Positions 17,649 through 27,593 of a stretch of DNA of 64,000 nucleotides are shown here, piece by piece. This stretch comes from CAVOJV01 sp963696325 (lineage in GTDB: Bacteria > Pseudomonadota > Gammaproteobacteria > Competibacterales > Competibacteraceae), in the NCBI GenBank assembly GCA_963696325.1, contig CAVOJV010000014.1, forward strand, positions 20,221 to 84,220, in the 5' to 3' direction. Position 1 is the stretch's first letter. Every line of letters begins with the position of its first letter. The translations under genes were made by a program, and so were the position numbers. Under the pieces are notes generated by a model, which ran no database searches, was not told the DNA's origin, and worked only from the letters and a program-made list of their open reading frames with translations.

Positions 17649-19772
17649 TTACTCCCGCCCACCGGTAATCAACCGGGTGCCCCGCTGGTAGGTGAGATAA
17701 GCCCAGAACCATTCGATAGCTACCGTCAGGCGTTTGCGCACGTCGACCAGGAAGAGCACGTGCACGATTCCCCACAACCACCAGGCCAGCACCCCACTCA
17801 GCCGGATCACCCCGAAGTCCACCACCGCGGCCTTGCGCCCGATGGTGGCGAGATTACCCAGGTGGTGGTAGCGGAACGGTGGCGGGGCCTCACGCCCCTC
17901 GAGGCGCGCCTTAATCGCCTTGGCCACGTAAATACCCTGTTGCTTGGCCGCCGGGGCTAAACCGGGGACAGGTTTGCCGTTCCAGGCTTCGCTGAGGGCG
18001 GTATCGCCAACGGCAAAGACGTTCGCAAACTCCGGCACCGCTAAATCCGGCCCCACCTTGATGCGCCCCGCCGAGTCCGCTGCTCCCCTGACCCAACGGG
18101 CGGCTGGCGAGGCGATGACACCCGCCGCCCAGAAGGCCGTGCGGGTACCGATCCGTTGGCCGGAGACCATCACCCCTTCCGCATCTATGTGTTCTACTTT
18201 GCTGTTAGTCAGCACCTCGACGCCCAGCTCGCGCAGAGCGCGCTCCGCGAAAGCCGAGGATCTTTCCGAGAACGCAGGCAACAGGCGCGCCGCGGACTGG
18301 ATCAGCAGTACCCGGGCCTGACCTGGATCGATATTGCGGAACTCGCCCGCCAGCCCATGGCGGGCCAGCTCTGCAATGGCACCGGCTAGTTCCACTCCGG
18401 TGGGTCCGCCACCCACGATGGCGAAGGTGAGCAGATCCTGCCGCGCTTTGGGGTCGGCGCAGTTTTCCGCCTGTTCGAACGCCAGCAGCAGGCGCCGGCG
18501 GATAGCGGTAGCGTCATCGATCCGCTTTAGACCAGGGGCGAAAGGCTCCCACTCGTCGCGACCGAAGTAGCTATGCCGTGCCCCGGTGGCCAGCACCAGG
18601 TAATCGTAGTCGAGGCGGGTGTTATCGCTCAGGCTTACCTGCCGCAAGGCAGTATCGACGCCGGTCACTTCGCCCAGCAATACCCGCACGTTGTGCTGAT
18701 CGCGAAACATCGCCCGGATAGGTGTGGCGATATCGGCTGGCGACAGGCTGGCGGTTGCCACTTGATAGAGCAAAGGCTGAAACAGGTGGTAATTACGTTT
18801 GTCGATCACGGTGATCCGGCACGCGGCCAGACGAAGGCCGTAGACGGCTTTCAAACCGCCGAAGCCACCACCGACGATGACGACGTGAGGCAGATCCATG
18901 GCCTCCGACCAGCCCCCGATCCGTGGGAACAGACGGCTGAGTTGTTGTTTAAGCACATGATCCAGCGCGATCGGCCCCGGCCCTCGCAGGGCCAGCAGGC
19001 CCAGCAGGAAGAACCAGTACAGGTGATCCACGCGTTGCAACTCGGTCAAGTTCATGGTGAAGCCCATGCCAAGGAGCCACAGGGCCGAAATCATCGCGAT
19101 CAAGCGGGTAGCCAAACCCAGTGCCAGGAAGGGGCTGGCGAATCCCAATACCCAATCCAGCACCAGGCGCCCGGCCATGACGGGAGCAAATAACAGTGCG
19201 GCCAGCCAGACACGAATGAACAGCCGGTAGACGGGGCCGAGGTAACGGGTGATCGCCATGTACAGCCGACTCAGGGGCTTGACCAACGGTAGGGCCGAAG
19301 CCGCCAGCCCCGGAGCCAGTAGCCGATCCATGGAAATAGAGCCGGCCCCCATGATCACATACCAGCCGAACAACGCCGCCCAGTACAGATGCTCGTTAAG
19401 CTGCTGGTATTCGAGCTGGATGACCAGGGACAGGCTCAATAGGGGGATGGCCGCCAGCCGCGTGGCCAGTCCCAGCGCCAGGAACACCGGACAGATGACT
19501 TCGATAGCGGCCCCCACCGTGGCCGCCGTCAACGGGTCCAGCCAGGATACCGGATATTCATAGGTTGCCAGCGCGATGGCATTGTCCCAGTTGGCCAGCT
19601 TGAGGATGCCGGACACCCAGAAGATCTGGGCCAGCCATAAGCGAATGGTCAGATCGAGGAAGGGGCTCAGGGTCACTTCTCCAAGGTGGAGCAGATCCCC
19701 CATGCGCCCCATGAAGCTGGCGATGACGTTGGCCCGCCGCTGGCGGAGCGCGGTTGCGGTTGCGGATAGCAT
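17649..19772 (-). CDS. DoxX-DoxX-NDH-2 fusion: membrane-anchored type II NADH:quinone oxidoreductase
   Basis: A 707-residue protein in three parts. Residues about 25-150 and 175-285 are two DoxX-like four-helix membrane modules (LWLAQIFWVSGILKLANWDN; WLAALLFAPVMAGRLVLDWV). From about residue 297 a complete NDH-2 follows: FAD loop HVVIVGGGFGGLKAVYG, LFQPLLYQVATASLSPADIA, the NADH loop FAIVGGGPTGVELAGAIAEL and the second FAD contact FAVGDTA, ending in an amphipathic tail. NDH-2 normally oxidises NADH and reduces quinone at the membrane face without proton pumping; here the DoxX part would anchor it and may take part in quinone chemistry. Its start is 4 bases after the glucosidase gene, so it is the third gene of the glycogen operon. 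Confidence 0.85.
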   Translation of the reverse strand: MLSATATALRQRRANVIASFMGRMGDLLHLGEVTLSPFLDLTIRLWLAQIFWVSGILKLANWDNAIALATYEYPVSWLDPLTAATVGAAIEVICPVFLALGLATRLAAIPLLSLSLVIQLEYQQLNEHLYWAALFGWYVIMGAGSISMDRLLAPGLAASALPLVKPLSRLYMAITRYLGPVYRLFIRVWLAALLFAPVMAGRLVLDWVLGFASPFLALGLATRLIAMISALWLLGMGFTMNLTELQRVDHLYWFFLLGLLALRGPGPIALDHVLKQQLSRLFPRIGGWSEAMDLPHVVIVGGGFGGLKAVYGLRLAACRITVIDKRNYHLFQPLLYQVATASLSPADIATPIRAMFRDQHNVRVLLGEVTGVDTALRQVSLSDNTRLDYDYLVLATGARHSYFGRDEWEPFAPGLKRIDDATAIRRRLLLAFEQAENCADPKARQDLLTFAIVGGGPTGVELAGAIAELARHGLAGEFRNIDPGQARVLLIQSAARLLPAFSERSSAFAERALRELGVEVLTNSKVEHIDAEGVMVSGQRIGTRTAFWAAGVIASPAARWVRGAADSAGRIKVGPDLAVPEFANVFAVGDTALSEAWNGKPVPGLAPAAKQQGIYVAKAIKARLEGREAPPPFRYHHLGNLATIGRKAAVVDFGVIRLSGVLAWWLWGIVHVLFLVDVRKRLTVAIEWFWAYLTYQRGTRLITGGRE

Positions 19773-19776
19773 GGCC

Positions 19777-22506
19777 TTATACCTCCACTAAACCAGTGGC
19801 CGGGACGGCTGGTTGCGTGGCCAACTGCCGGCTCCAGTATTCTGGAATGTCCCGGCGGTGGCCACGCATGACCAGGTTGGCGAGGAGCCCGGTCCAGCCG
19901 GTCTGGTGGGCGGCACCCAGACCCTGACCGGTATCGCCATGAAAATATTCGTAGAACAGGCACAAGTCTTGCCAGTGGGGATCGTGCTGAAAGGGGCTCC
20001 CCGGCTTCATGGCGGGGATCTGGCCGTCCTTGTCGCGGCGGTACAGATCCACCAAACGCTCCGCCAGCAGGTTCGCAATTTCCTTGAGGTTGAGTTCCTG
20101 GTTATTCAGGCAAGGTACAGTCACCTTGAACTCATTTCCCAGAAAGCGGTGAAATTTCTCGATAGCCTGGACCAGGGCGTAATTGCAGGGCATCCAGATC
20201 GGGCCGCGCCAGTTGGAATTACCACCGAACAGACCGGAATTGGATTCGCCGGGGACATATTCGATCATCGTGTGACCGATGCCGGGGATATAACCCAGTT
20301 CGCGGTGCTCGGCGTGGATGCGGCTGACGCTGCGCACCCCATAGGGAGCAAGGAACTCGCTCTCTCTGAGCAGGCGTTGCAGGATGTTGGGCAGCATGGT
20401 GTGATCCACCAAGGCCAACAAGTGCTCCCCGCGCCCGTTCTCCCAGTCCGGACAGGCACAGATATAGTTGCCCTGGAACAGGCCGCCCTTGTGTTCGCGC
20501 AACAGTTTGTTAAAGCGGGGGGCTTTGGACAGCAGGCGCTTATCCACGACTTCCGTGGCAAACAGGGGAATCAAGCCTACCCAGGAGTACACGTCAACGC
20601 GGTGGTGATGGCCATCGGGCGTCACGACCAGATCCTTGAAGAAGCCCGCCGCGGGGTCCCACAGGGAGACACCGCCATCGGCGTTGCCGCCAATAGCATT
20701 GGCGATGGATAGGAATTGGTTGAAGGTTTGGATGGCGATGTCCTCGTAGTCGGGGTCCACGAGGGTCAACTCCAAAGCCATGACCGTCATGTTCAGGGCG
20801 AACATCGCCATCCAGCCGGTGGCGTCCGCCTGTTTAAGACTGTAGCCGGGTGGCAGGGGCTGGGAGCGGTCGAACACGGAGATGTTGTCCAACCCCAGGA
20901 AACCGCCCTCGAAGACGTTGTTCCCTTCCGTATCCTTGCGGTTAATCCACCACGTGTAGTTCAGCAGCAACTTCCGGAACACGCGCTTGAGAAAGCCAAT
21001 ATCGCCCTCGCCACGCTGGACCCGCTCGGCACGGAATACCTTGAGGGCACCCATGGCGTGCACTGGTGGGTTTACGTCACCGAAGGCCCATTCGTAAGCG
21101 GGAATCTGGCCGTTGGGGTTGAAGTAGTTTTCCTTCAGCATCAGTTCCAACTGGTCCTTGGCGAAATCCACATCGATCAGGGAAAAGGCGGCGCAATGGA
21201 AGGCCAGATCCCAGGCGGCGAACCACGGATATTCCCAGCTGTCGGGCATGGAGATTACCTCCATCGCCTTGAGGTGCTTCCAGTGACGATTACGTCCGTA
21301 TTTGCGACTGGCCGGAGGTGGGAACTGATCGCCCTTCAGCCAGCGGTCCACGTCGTAGTGGTAGAATTGCTTGCACCAGATCATGCCTGCCAGGGCCTGG
21401 CGCAGGATGCGGTGATCCTCAGGATTGGCGGCGGGGAGGAGTTCATTGTAAAAAACGTCCGCCTCGGACTTGCGCGAAGAGACTACGGCTTCGGTGCGGC
21501 CGAAGGGTTTATCCAGCGGCCTGGCCGACATGACCAGTTCCACCTGCGCCCACTGACCGCTGTTCACGGTGAGGGTGCTCCAGGCCGCGAATTTCGTGCC
21601 CTCGCGAGCCGGGTTGATCGCTTCCACCTCACCGTTGACAACCCGGCGGTGAAAGGCGTCCTTGACATACGGGTTGGCATTGGGCAAACCCCACAACCGT
21701 TCCGCATTGTGGTCGTTCTCGGTAAACAGCAACTGACTAGGCGCTCGGCCGTAAAGATAGTAGGTGCCCAAGGTGGGGTGCTTGGCCGCTACTGCCCAAC
21801 TGGCGCCGGTTGGAGCAGGGATGGCACGTATACTGGGTTTCTCTACCCCCTGGTCGCCCCAGGACCAGGTGTTGCGGAACCATAGGGTCGGCAGCAGGTG
21901 CAGGGTGGCCCCTTCCGGTCCCCGGTTGCAGGCGTCAATGCGGGCGTGAATCTCGTCGGGACCGGCCTTGGCGTAAGTGACCTGCACATCCCAGAAGCGG
22001 TTTTCTTCGAAAACGCCGGTGTCGAGCAGATCAAGCGGCGGCGCGTTGCGGCCACGACGGGCATTCTCCTCCACCAGCCAGGCATAGGGATATTCGGCCT
22101 GCGGGTAATGATAGTGGTAGCGCAGATAGCTGTGGCTAGGGGTGGCGTCCACGTAGAAGTAGTATTCCTTGACGTCTTCGCCGTGGTTGCCCTGATTACC
22201 CGTCAGACCGAAGGCACGCTCCTTGAGAATAGGGTCACGCCCGTTCCAAAGCGCCAGGGCCAGGCATAGGTTTTGTTTTTCATCACAAATGCCGCCCATA
22301 CCGTCCTCATTCCAGCGGTAGGCGCGGGAGCGGGACTGGTCGTGATCGAAGTCTTCCCAGGCGCTGCCGTAGGCGCTGTAATCCTCGCGGACCGTGCCCC
22401 AGGCCCGTTCTGCCAGATAGGGGCCCCACAGACGCCAGTTTTCCTTACCTTCATGTTGGTATTCCAACCTTTGGCGCTCGGCATTGAGAGTATTTTGCAT
22501 GGCCAT
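19777..22506 (-). CDS. Large MGH1-type glucosidase (GH63-like)
   Basis: A 909-residue cytoplasmic protein without signal peptide, of the bacterial glucosidase family with a C-terminal (alpha/alpha)6 barrel. Recognisable stretches are ENWRLWGPYLAERAWGTVRE at the start, AWDLAFHCAAFSLIDVDFAK and WEYPWFAAWDLAF in the barrel, and NSNWRGPIWMPCNYALVQAI with GESNSGLFGG near the active site. The family hydrolyses alpha-glucosidic bonds; exact substrate is not known. ATG 22506 or 22500 may be used. It is 14 bases after the debranching-enzyme gene and upstream of the NDH-2 fusion, pointing to glycogen or related alpha-glucan turnover. Confidence 0.8.
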   Translation of the reverse strand: MAMQNTLNAERQRLEYQHEGKENWRLWGPYLAERAWGTVREDYSAYGSAWEDFDHDQSRSRAYRWNEDGMGGICDEKQNLCLALALWNGRDPILKERAFGLTGNQGNHGEDVKEYYFYVDATPSHSYLRYHYHYPQAEYPYAWLVEENARRGRNAPPLDLLDTGVFEENRFWDVQVTYAKAGPDEIHARIDACNRGPEGATLHLLPTLWFRNTWSWGDQGVEKPSIRAIPAPTGASWAVAAKHPTLGTYYLYGRAPSQLLFTENDHNAERLWGLPNANPYVKDAFHRRVVNGEVEAINPAREGTKFAAWSTLTVNSGQWAQVELVMSARPLDKPFGRTEAVVSSRKSEADVFYNELLPAANPEDHRILRQALAGMIWCKQFYHYDVDRWLKGDQFPPPASRKYGRNRHWKHLKAMEVISMPDSWEYPWFAAWDLAFHCAAFSLIDVDFAKDQLELMLKENYFNPNGQIPAYEWAFGDVNPPVHAMGALKVFRAERVQRGEGDIGFLKRVFRKLLLNYTWWINRKDTEGNNVFEGGFLGLDNISVFDRSQPLPPGYSLKQADATGWMAMFALNMTVMALELTLVDPDYEDIAIQTFNQFLSIANAIGGNADGGVSLWDPAAGFFKDLVVTPDGHHHRVDVYSWVGLIPLFATEVVDKRLLSKAPRFNKLLREHKGGLFQGNYICACPDWENGRGEHLLALVDHTMLPNILQRLLRESEFLAPYGVRSVSRIHAEHRELGYIPGIGHTMIEYVPGESNSGLFGGNSNWRGPIWMPCNYALVQAIEKFHRFLGNEFKVTVPCLNNQELNLKEIANLLAERLVDLYRRDKDGQIPAMKPGSPFQHDPHWQDLCLFYEYFHGDTGQGLGAAHQTGWTGLLANLVMRGHRRDIPEYWSRQLATQPAVPATGLVEV

Positions 22507-22520
22507 GGATTACTCCTCGC

Positions 22521-24593
22521 TTAGATTAGGCTCGGCGTCAGCGCCGTGATTTTGGATAGGGTTTTGTTTTCCACTGTGGCTCGCTGCAAGCGATACCAGG
22601 CTTCCAGGGTGCAGGCGACCGACCACGCCTGGACGGGCGCACCGCGGGGGGTGTGCGGTGGGTCGCCGTCAAAGATTTCGCTGATAGTGCCCAGCGCGGC
22701 GTCTCCCAGGTGGTCGCGCAGGGGTTCGAGGTGAGCCAGGGCCGCCTGAGCGTCACCATGCACGCGATACTCGGCCAGCGCATAGTGGCCCAGCAGCCAG
22801 GCCCAGAGCGGCCCCTGATGGTAGGCGCCGTCCCGTTCCCACACGCCGCCCAGATACTGGGGCTTGTAGTCGGGGTGGCCAGGCGCGAGTGAGCGCAACC
22901 CATGGGAACACAGCAGTTCGCGCCGGCACAGTTGCACCACCCGGCGCTGGACCTCAGGCTCCAGGGGGCTATACGGCAGGCTTACGGCGAAGATCTGGTT
23001 GGGCCGCAGGGTGGGGTCATCACCAGTGGGACCGTCCAGCACATCGAACAGTCCACCCTGGGGATGGATGAAGCGCTGGAAGCTCTGGCGAACCTGCTCC
23101 GCCAGTCGCTGGTACGCCGTCGCAGGCCGGCCCAGGGTGGCGGCAAACTGGGCCATGCTCATGAGGGCGTTGTACCAGAGGGCGTTGATCTCTACTGGCT
23201 TGCCGAGGCGCGGTGTAACCACCCAGTCACCCACCTTGGCATCCATCCAGGTGAGTTGTACGCCGGGAACGCCCGCGTGCAATAGGCCATCGGCTGCATC
23301 CCTGCCGATACCGTAGCGGGTGCCCCGGCAGTGCCAGCGAATCATGTCCTCCAACACGGGAAAAACCCGTTCCAGCGCGGCGCGGTTGCCGGTAGCTTCC
23401 AGATAAGCCCGCCAGGCCTCGACATACCAAAGGCCAGCATCCACCGTGTTGTAATCGGGTGTCTCGCCGTGGCCGGGGAACACATTGGGCAACATGCCCT
23501 GATCCACAAAGCGGGCGAAGGTCTCCAAAATCCGGCGCGCGGTTTCGGGGCGGCCGGTGCTGAGGGTAAGGCCGGGGAGGGCGATCATGGTGTCGCGTCC
23601 CCAATCCCCAAACCAAGGGTAACCGGCGATGACCGACTGCCCCTCGGGTTCGTTCTCCAGCGGGCGGGCAAAAATGAAGCTGTCCGCCGCCAGGATGAGC
23701 TGCTCGATCCAGGGGGGCGGATTCGGCGCATCCCGGTGGCGAGCCCGCGCGAGCAAATCCAGATCGTAAGCCTGGCAACGGGCCAGGGCGGCTTCCAGCT
23801 CTGGGCTTGCAGACTCCTCCAGACTGGCGACGATACCCACCCAGGCGCCAGGGCGCAATTCCAGTAAGGCTTGACCGGCGTTTAGATGATTGTCATGGTC
23901 TTCCAGTCCCCGCTCACGCTCCAGGGGCAGGTCGAAGTTTTCGACCCATGTCGCCTGCTCGGGCCAGCCGGCAGCGGTGGCTAGGTGACCGCCCTGGATT
24001 TTGAAGTGCAGGGTGAAGCCAGCGGGTGGGGTGACTCGCAGATGGCTGCTGTCGCCCACGATGGTGGGCTGGAACCAGTGGGCGGCGCTTGCATGATGGT
24101 GGTCGCGGGCGTTCACCAGCAACCGCAGTTGTATCCGAAGATTTCTTTCCTGGTGGAGGGGATCTGGCAGTCGCCGGAAAGCGACATAGGTCGAGTTGGC
24201 GCCGGGTTCCATCCAAATGCGCTGTTCCAGCCGTACCCCGTTCACGGCGTAGCGCCACACCGGCATGCGCCCGCTCAGATAAAAGGCTTCGATGTGGACG
24301 TGACCGATGGGTGCTAGGCAGCCTCCGCCCCAGCGGTTAGTGTGCAGAGGCCAGGCTTGATCCTCTATCAGCAGAGTGGCGTCGGCCTTGGCGAAGACCA
24401 GATGACGGCCCAGCGGCGGATACACGGGGGCGATCAGCAGACCGTGGTAACGGCGGGTGAGGGTGCCGGCAAGGGTACCGGCGGCATAGCCACCGATACC
24501 ATTGGCGAGCCACCACTCGCGCCGTTCGGCCTGTACCAGGTCGCCGCTGATGTCCCGGCCAAATCGAATAAGATTGGGCAAACTGTAAATCAT
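22521..24593 (-). CDS. Glycogen debranching enzyme (amylo-alpha-1,6-glucosidase type)
   Basis: A 690-residue enzyme that hydrolyses alpha-1,6 branch stubs. The N-terminal half is the bacterial GDE N domain (ERREWWLANGIGGYAAGTLAG, TRRYHGLLIAP); the C-terminal half is the GH133 barrel, with YPWFGDWGRDTMIALPGLTL carrying a catalytic-site aspartate region and GLWYVEAWRAYLEATGNRAAL, NALWYNALMSMAQ and HQGPLWAWLLGHYALAEYR following. ATG 24593 is chosen over the open extension to 24719 because GGGAGAAGG precedes it. It is the first gene of a three-gene minus-strand operon. Confidence 0.9.
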   Translation of the reverse strand: MIYSLPNLIRFGRDISGDLVQAERREWWLANGIGGYAAGTLAGTLTRRYHGLLIAPVYPPLGRHLVFAKADATLLIEDQAWPLHTNRWGGGCLAPIGHVHIEAFYLSGRMPVWRYAVNGVRLEQRIWMEPGANSTYVAFRRLPDPLHQERNLRIQLRLLVNARDHHHASAAHWFQPTIVGDSSHLRVTPPAGFTLHFKIQGGHLATAAGWPEQATWVENFDLPLERERGLEDHDNHLNAGQALLELRPGAWVGIVASLEESASPELEAALARCQAYDLDLLARARHRDAPNPPPWIEQLILAADSFIFARPLENEPEGQSVIAGYPWFGDWGRDTMIALPGLTLSTGRPETARRILETFARFVDQGMLPNVFPGHGETPDYNTVDAGLWYVEAWRAYLEATGNRAALERVFPVLEDMIRWHCRGTRYGIGRDAADGLLHAGVPGVQLTWMDAKVGDWVVTPRLGKPVEINALWYNALMSMAQFAATLGRPATAYQRLAEQVRQSFQRFIHPQGGLFDVLDGPTGDDPTLRPNQIFAVSLPYSPLEPEVQRRVVQLCRRELLCSHGLRSLAPGHPDYKPQYLGGVWERDGAYHQGPLWAWLLGHYALAEYRVHGDAQAALAHLEPLRDHLGDAALGTISEIFDGDPPHTPRGAPVQAWSVACTLEAWYRLQRATVENKTLSKITALTPSLI

Positions 24594-25082
24594 TGGCCTT
24601 CTCCCGTGTATATCAGGCGATCTACCACTTGCGGCACCCAGGCGCGCAGAGTCATTGGGAGCATCGGCCGGCTGCATCGATAAGCCATGGAATTTATCCT
24701 CGTTATAAGCCTGTACCACCTAGCGCAAACCCCATGCCATCCCCTCGCCGACCCTGGATGGTTCATAAATAGATTAATTTAAACAAATGCTTATTATTAT
24801 TTTGGCAAGATCGCGAAGGTGCGATGGGATGGCTTGATGGCTAAGGAAACGCCACGATATTTGGTGGTGCCGCGAAGGGCGGTGGGTCGGCATGATACTG
24901 TTAATGCCAGTTGCCTACCCCCTTAACGATGACGATGCCGAGTACGGCATACGAAAGTCGCCGTGGTGGCTGCCACTTGCTTGATGTCAACAGGATAGGC
25001 GCTCTGCGCCATGGCGTCTTCGGCCCTTACGATCGCGCCGCCATCATCGCGTTCGTCAAGCAGAAATCGTAAAAATAGCGAG
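24594..25082. other. Intergenic region upstream of the glycogen operon, with one palindromic repeat
   Basis: This 489-base spacer holds an AT-rich stretch (24765-24815) that probably contains the operon promoter, a copy of the palindrome family at 24852-24885, and a 45-codon plus-strand ORF (24935-25072, MPSTAYESRRG... ending AAIIAFVKQKS). The ORF tail reads like a genuine C-terminus but no family is recognisable; it may be a gene remnant. Confidence 0.35.
24852..24885. repeat. Palindromic intergenic repeat, copy A
   Basis: CCACGATATTTGGTGG (24852-24867) followed after two bases by CCGCGAAGGGCGGTGG (24870-24885). The first 16-mer matches the pattern CCRCNNTATTTNGYGG shared with copies at 29456 and 33411. 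Confidence 0.5.
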
Positions 25083-26525
25083 TTATTGATTTGCGTTTTT
25101 CTCCAACTTATCTGCTACCCGCAAAGCCCAGGCGTAGATGCTTAGCGAGGGGTTTTCTCTGCTGGAGCGAGGCAGAATGCTGCCATCCACCACGTACAGG
25201 TTCTCCATGCCATGTACCTTGCCGTTGGCGTCCACCACCGAAATGGCGGGGTCGTTGCCCGTTATCATAGTCCCACAGGCATGGGCGGTGCCGGCGAGTG
25301 GAATGGGTTTGGCCAGGGGCAGAAAACCGGCTCTCAGCAGCGACCGACTCAAAGCGCGGACCAGGCTCCGGTGTTCCTTTACAGCCGCGGGTAGGCGTGC
25401 TGGATCATAATCGAGCTGCGGCCGCTGGGCGCCGTTGGCTCTGGCAAACACGCGGTTGTTCTCGTCCGAGCCGTCCTCGGTTTGCAGGAAAAAGCCATAA
25501 GCCCTGCTGCCGACCTGCCTGGCAATCCAACCCGGGATGAACCCGGGAAACAGCGTGCTGATGACATCGCTACCGAACCCCAAGGGTTGGACGCTGCTAT
25601 GAGGAAGTTTGTCATTCAGCAACAATATCGTCTTGCGCAGCAGATCGGTTTGCGGAGAGACAGAAACCGCCAGCAGCGCGGTGAGCAAATGGTGTTTATA
25701 GTTGCGCCCGACCAGCCGGAGCACGGTAAATTCTCGGCAAGCCCGGTGGCTGCCAGATACCCTGCAACAGACGTGGCGAGTGCAGCGCGCCTGCCGCCAG
25801 CAACACCTTGTCGGCCGGAAATCGGCGACCCTTTCGATCGGACACCCCATCGAGCCGCTCGGTGCCGGTCGGGGTCGGCGAATGAACTCTCGACCGCCTG
25901 CGCTGGTCAGCAGGTCAAGATTGGGCAAAGACGTTGGACTGGTCCAGCAAAACGTGCTGGCCGTCGGCTTTCAAGTTCTTGACCGAAGCGAAAGCCGTCG
26001 AAATGGGCCGCTTCCTCGGGATGCTCGACGATGCTCGGGTCCAAGGCCAGCAGCAGCGGTTCGGCGTTCCAGCCGGCGCCGTTGCGGGTCAGCTGCCGAC
26101 GATGGCCCGCAGATCCGGTTCCGGTTCGAAGCTGGTGGACGCCCAGCAATGCTTCCGCTTGCTCGTAATAGGGCGCCAGATCCCGGTAGGCGATCGGCCA
26201 GGACAGACATTGATACGCCGATTCGGCTTCGAACTCGTCGCGGCTCGAACCGCACCAGGGCCGCGCCATACCACTTGGTCTTGCCGCCCAGATTGAAATA
26301 TTCCTCCGGCTCGAACGTCCGGCCGTTCTTGTCGAGCCAATGCTCCTTGCTCTTGAAAATTCCCTGACGGATCACCTTGTCCACGTCCAGGGTGCTGCCG
26401 TCGCGCGGGAGTTCCCGCCCCTTTTCCAGCAGCAGGACCCGTCGGCCGCCGCGCGCCAGGGCATAGGCCGCCGCCGATCCACCCGCGCCGGAACCGATGA
26501 TGATGTCCTGATAGCGTTCGTTCAT
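25083..26525 (-). pseudogene. GMC-family oxidoreductase, reading frame broken several times
   Basis: A flavin-dependent glucose-methanol-choline oxidoreductase of about 480 residues. ATG 26525 opens DIIIGSGAGGSAAAYALARG, the FAD-binding loop, with LLLEKGRELPRDGSTLDVDK and NLGGKTKWYGAALVRFEP. The frame changes near 26245 to DEFEAESAYQCLSWPIAYRD, again near 25985 and several times between 25930 and 25680. From about 25650 one frame holds the C-terminal domain with the active-site histidine region GTAHACGTMITG and the end VDGSILPRSSRENPSLSIYA. All domains survive in order. Substrate is an unknown alcohol or aldehyde. It is the last gene after the cyclase and SDR genes, 15 bases from the cyclase. 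Confidence 0.7.
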
Positions 26526-26540
26526 GGTGGTATGTCCTTC

Positions 26541-27592
26541 TCAATAAACCGCCGCCGGGGCGATCACCGCCGCCGTGGAACCACGGGTCTTGGCATGGGT
26601 TACGGTGAACAGGAATTCGTGGACGCCGCGCCGCGCCAGTTCCTCGGTCGCCAGATTTTCCAGACCGAACAGCCCCATCTTGACGTACATCGTTTGGGGC
26701 ACCAGGAAGGGGCGCTCCGGGTCTTCGCCGGGCACGGGTCCGTAGCTCCAGGTGTCGGCGCCGGTCAGCGCGATGCGTTGCGCGTACAGCCAGTTCACGA
26801 CCTCCAGGCCGGGACCGGGCTCGCCGGAGAGAAACTCGGCGTTGTCCTGGCCCCACAGCCCGCCCCAGCCGGTGTGAAACAGCACCGCGTCGCCGGGCCG
26901 CAGGGTGACGCCCTGCTTTTGCAACGCGCCTCGCACGTCGGCCAAGCCGATCACGTAGCCCTTGGCCAGCCGCTCCACGCCTTTGTAGGCGGCGATGTCG
27001 AGGAGCACGCCACGGGTGACGATGGGCGGCACGGTTTCCATGCCGAAACGGTTCAAGCCCCAGGACTCCACCACGTCGCGAGTCGTCCAGCCGTTGTAGA
27101 AACGGTCGCCGATCTGGATGTGGCCGATGGAATCCAGTTGAGTGCCGACCTGAAAGGTTCCCACCTGAATCTCGGTGATCCAGTTGATCCGGTTCTTGCC
27201 CCAGCCCTGGCCGTCGCTATCCGGGCGGCGCAGGTTGGTCAGATGGGGCGAAACGTCGGCGGTCTGATGCCAGTAGCGGCCGGGAAACTTGGGGGTGTCT
27301 TCATCCAGCACCCGACCCAAATCGACCACGGTGCCGGTCTTCACCAGAGCGGTTGCCGCCCGCACCACCTCGGGCGTGATCTCGTTCAGGGTGCCGAGCT
27401 GATCGTCCGCGCCGTAGCGGCTCGGCCACCAGGGTGGCACGTCGGCGGGCAATCCAGTCCGGTCGGCGCGGGCATCGGAACGGGTCGGCAGCCCTGCCTC
27501 GTCGGCGGCCCAGGAACCGGCTTGAGGAATCAGGCACAGACCGACAACACCATCCGCCAGGGGATGGCGCGACGCGACGAAATCCGCTCCAT
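26541..27592 (-). CDS. Cyclase-family (kynurenine formamidase-like) metal hydrolase with signal peptide, frame broken once
   Basis: The continuous frame from 27452 gives 303 residues with the cyclase fold: YGADDQLGTLNEITPEVV, LGRVLDEDTPKFPG, QVGTQLDSIGHIQIGDRFYN (metal-binding histidine), and GDAVLFHTGWGGLW. Upstream the true start is probably ATG 27592, just before the SDR stop, after GGGAGG. It begins MERISSRRAIPW, and after one frame change near 27540 continues VVGLCLIPQAGSWAADE, an export signal followed by the mature domain. The protein may therefore be periplasmic. Relatives hydrolyse arylformamides or cyclic amides; the substrate here is unknown. Confidence 0.7.
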
Positions 27593-27593
27593 G

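Noticed and set aside
19813..20712. Plus-strand open frame of 299 codons opposite the glucosidase
   Set aside because: High-GC mirror frame of a strongly conserved minus-strand gene; no start context or motifs.
24935..25072. 45-codon ORF as a real gene
   Set aside because: The tail looks protein-like but no homologous family, ribosome site or neighbour supports it; noted only as a possible remnant.
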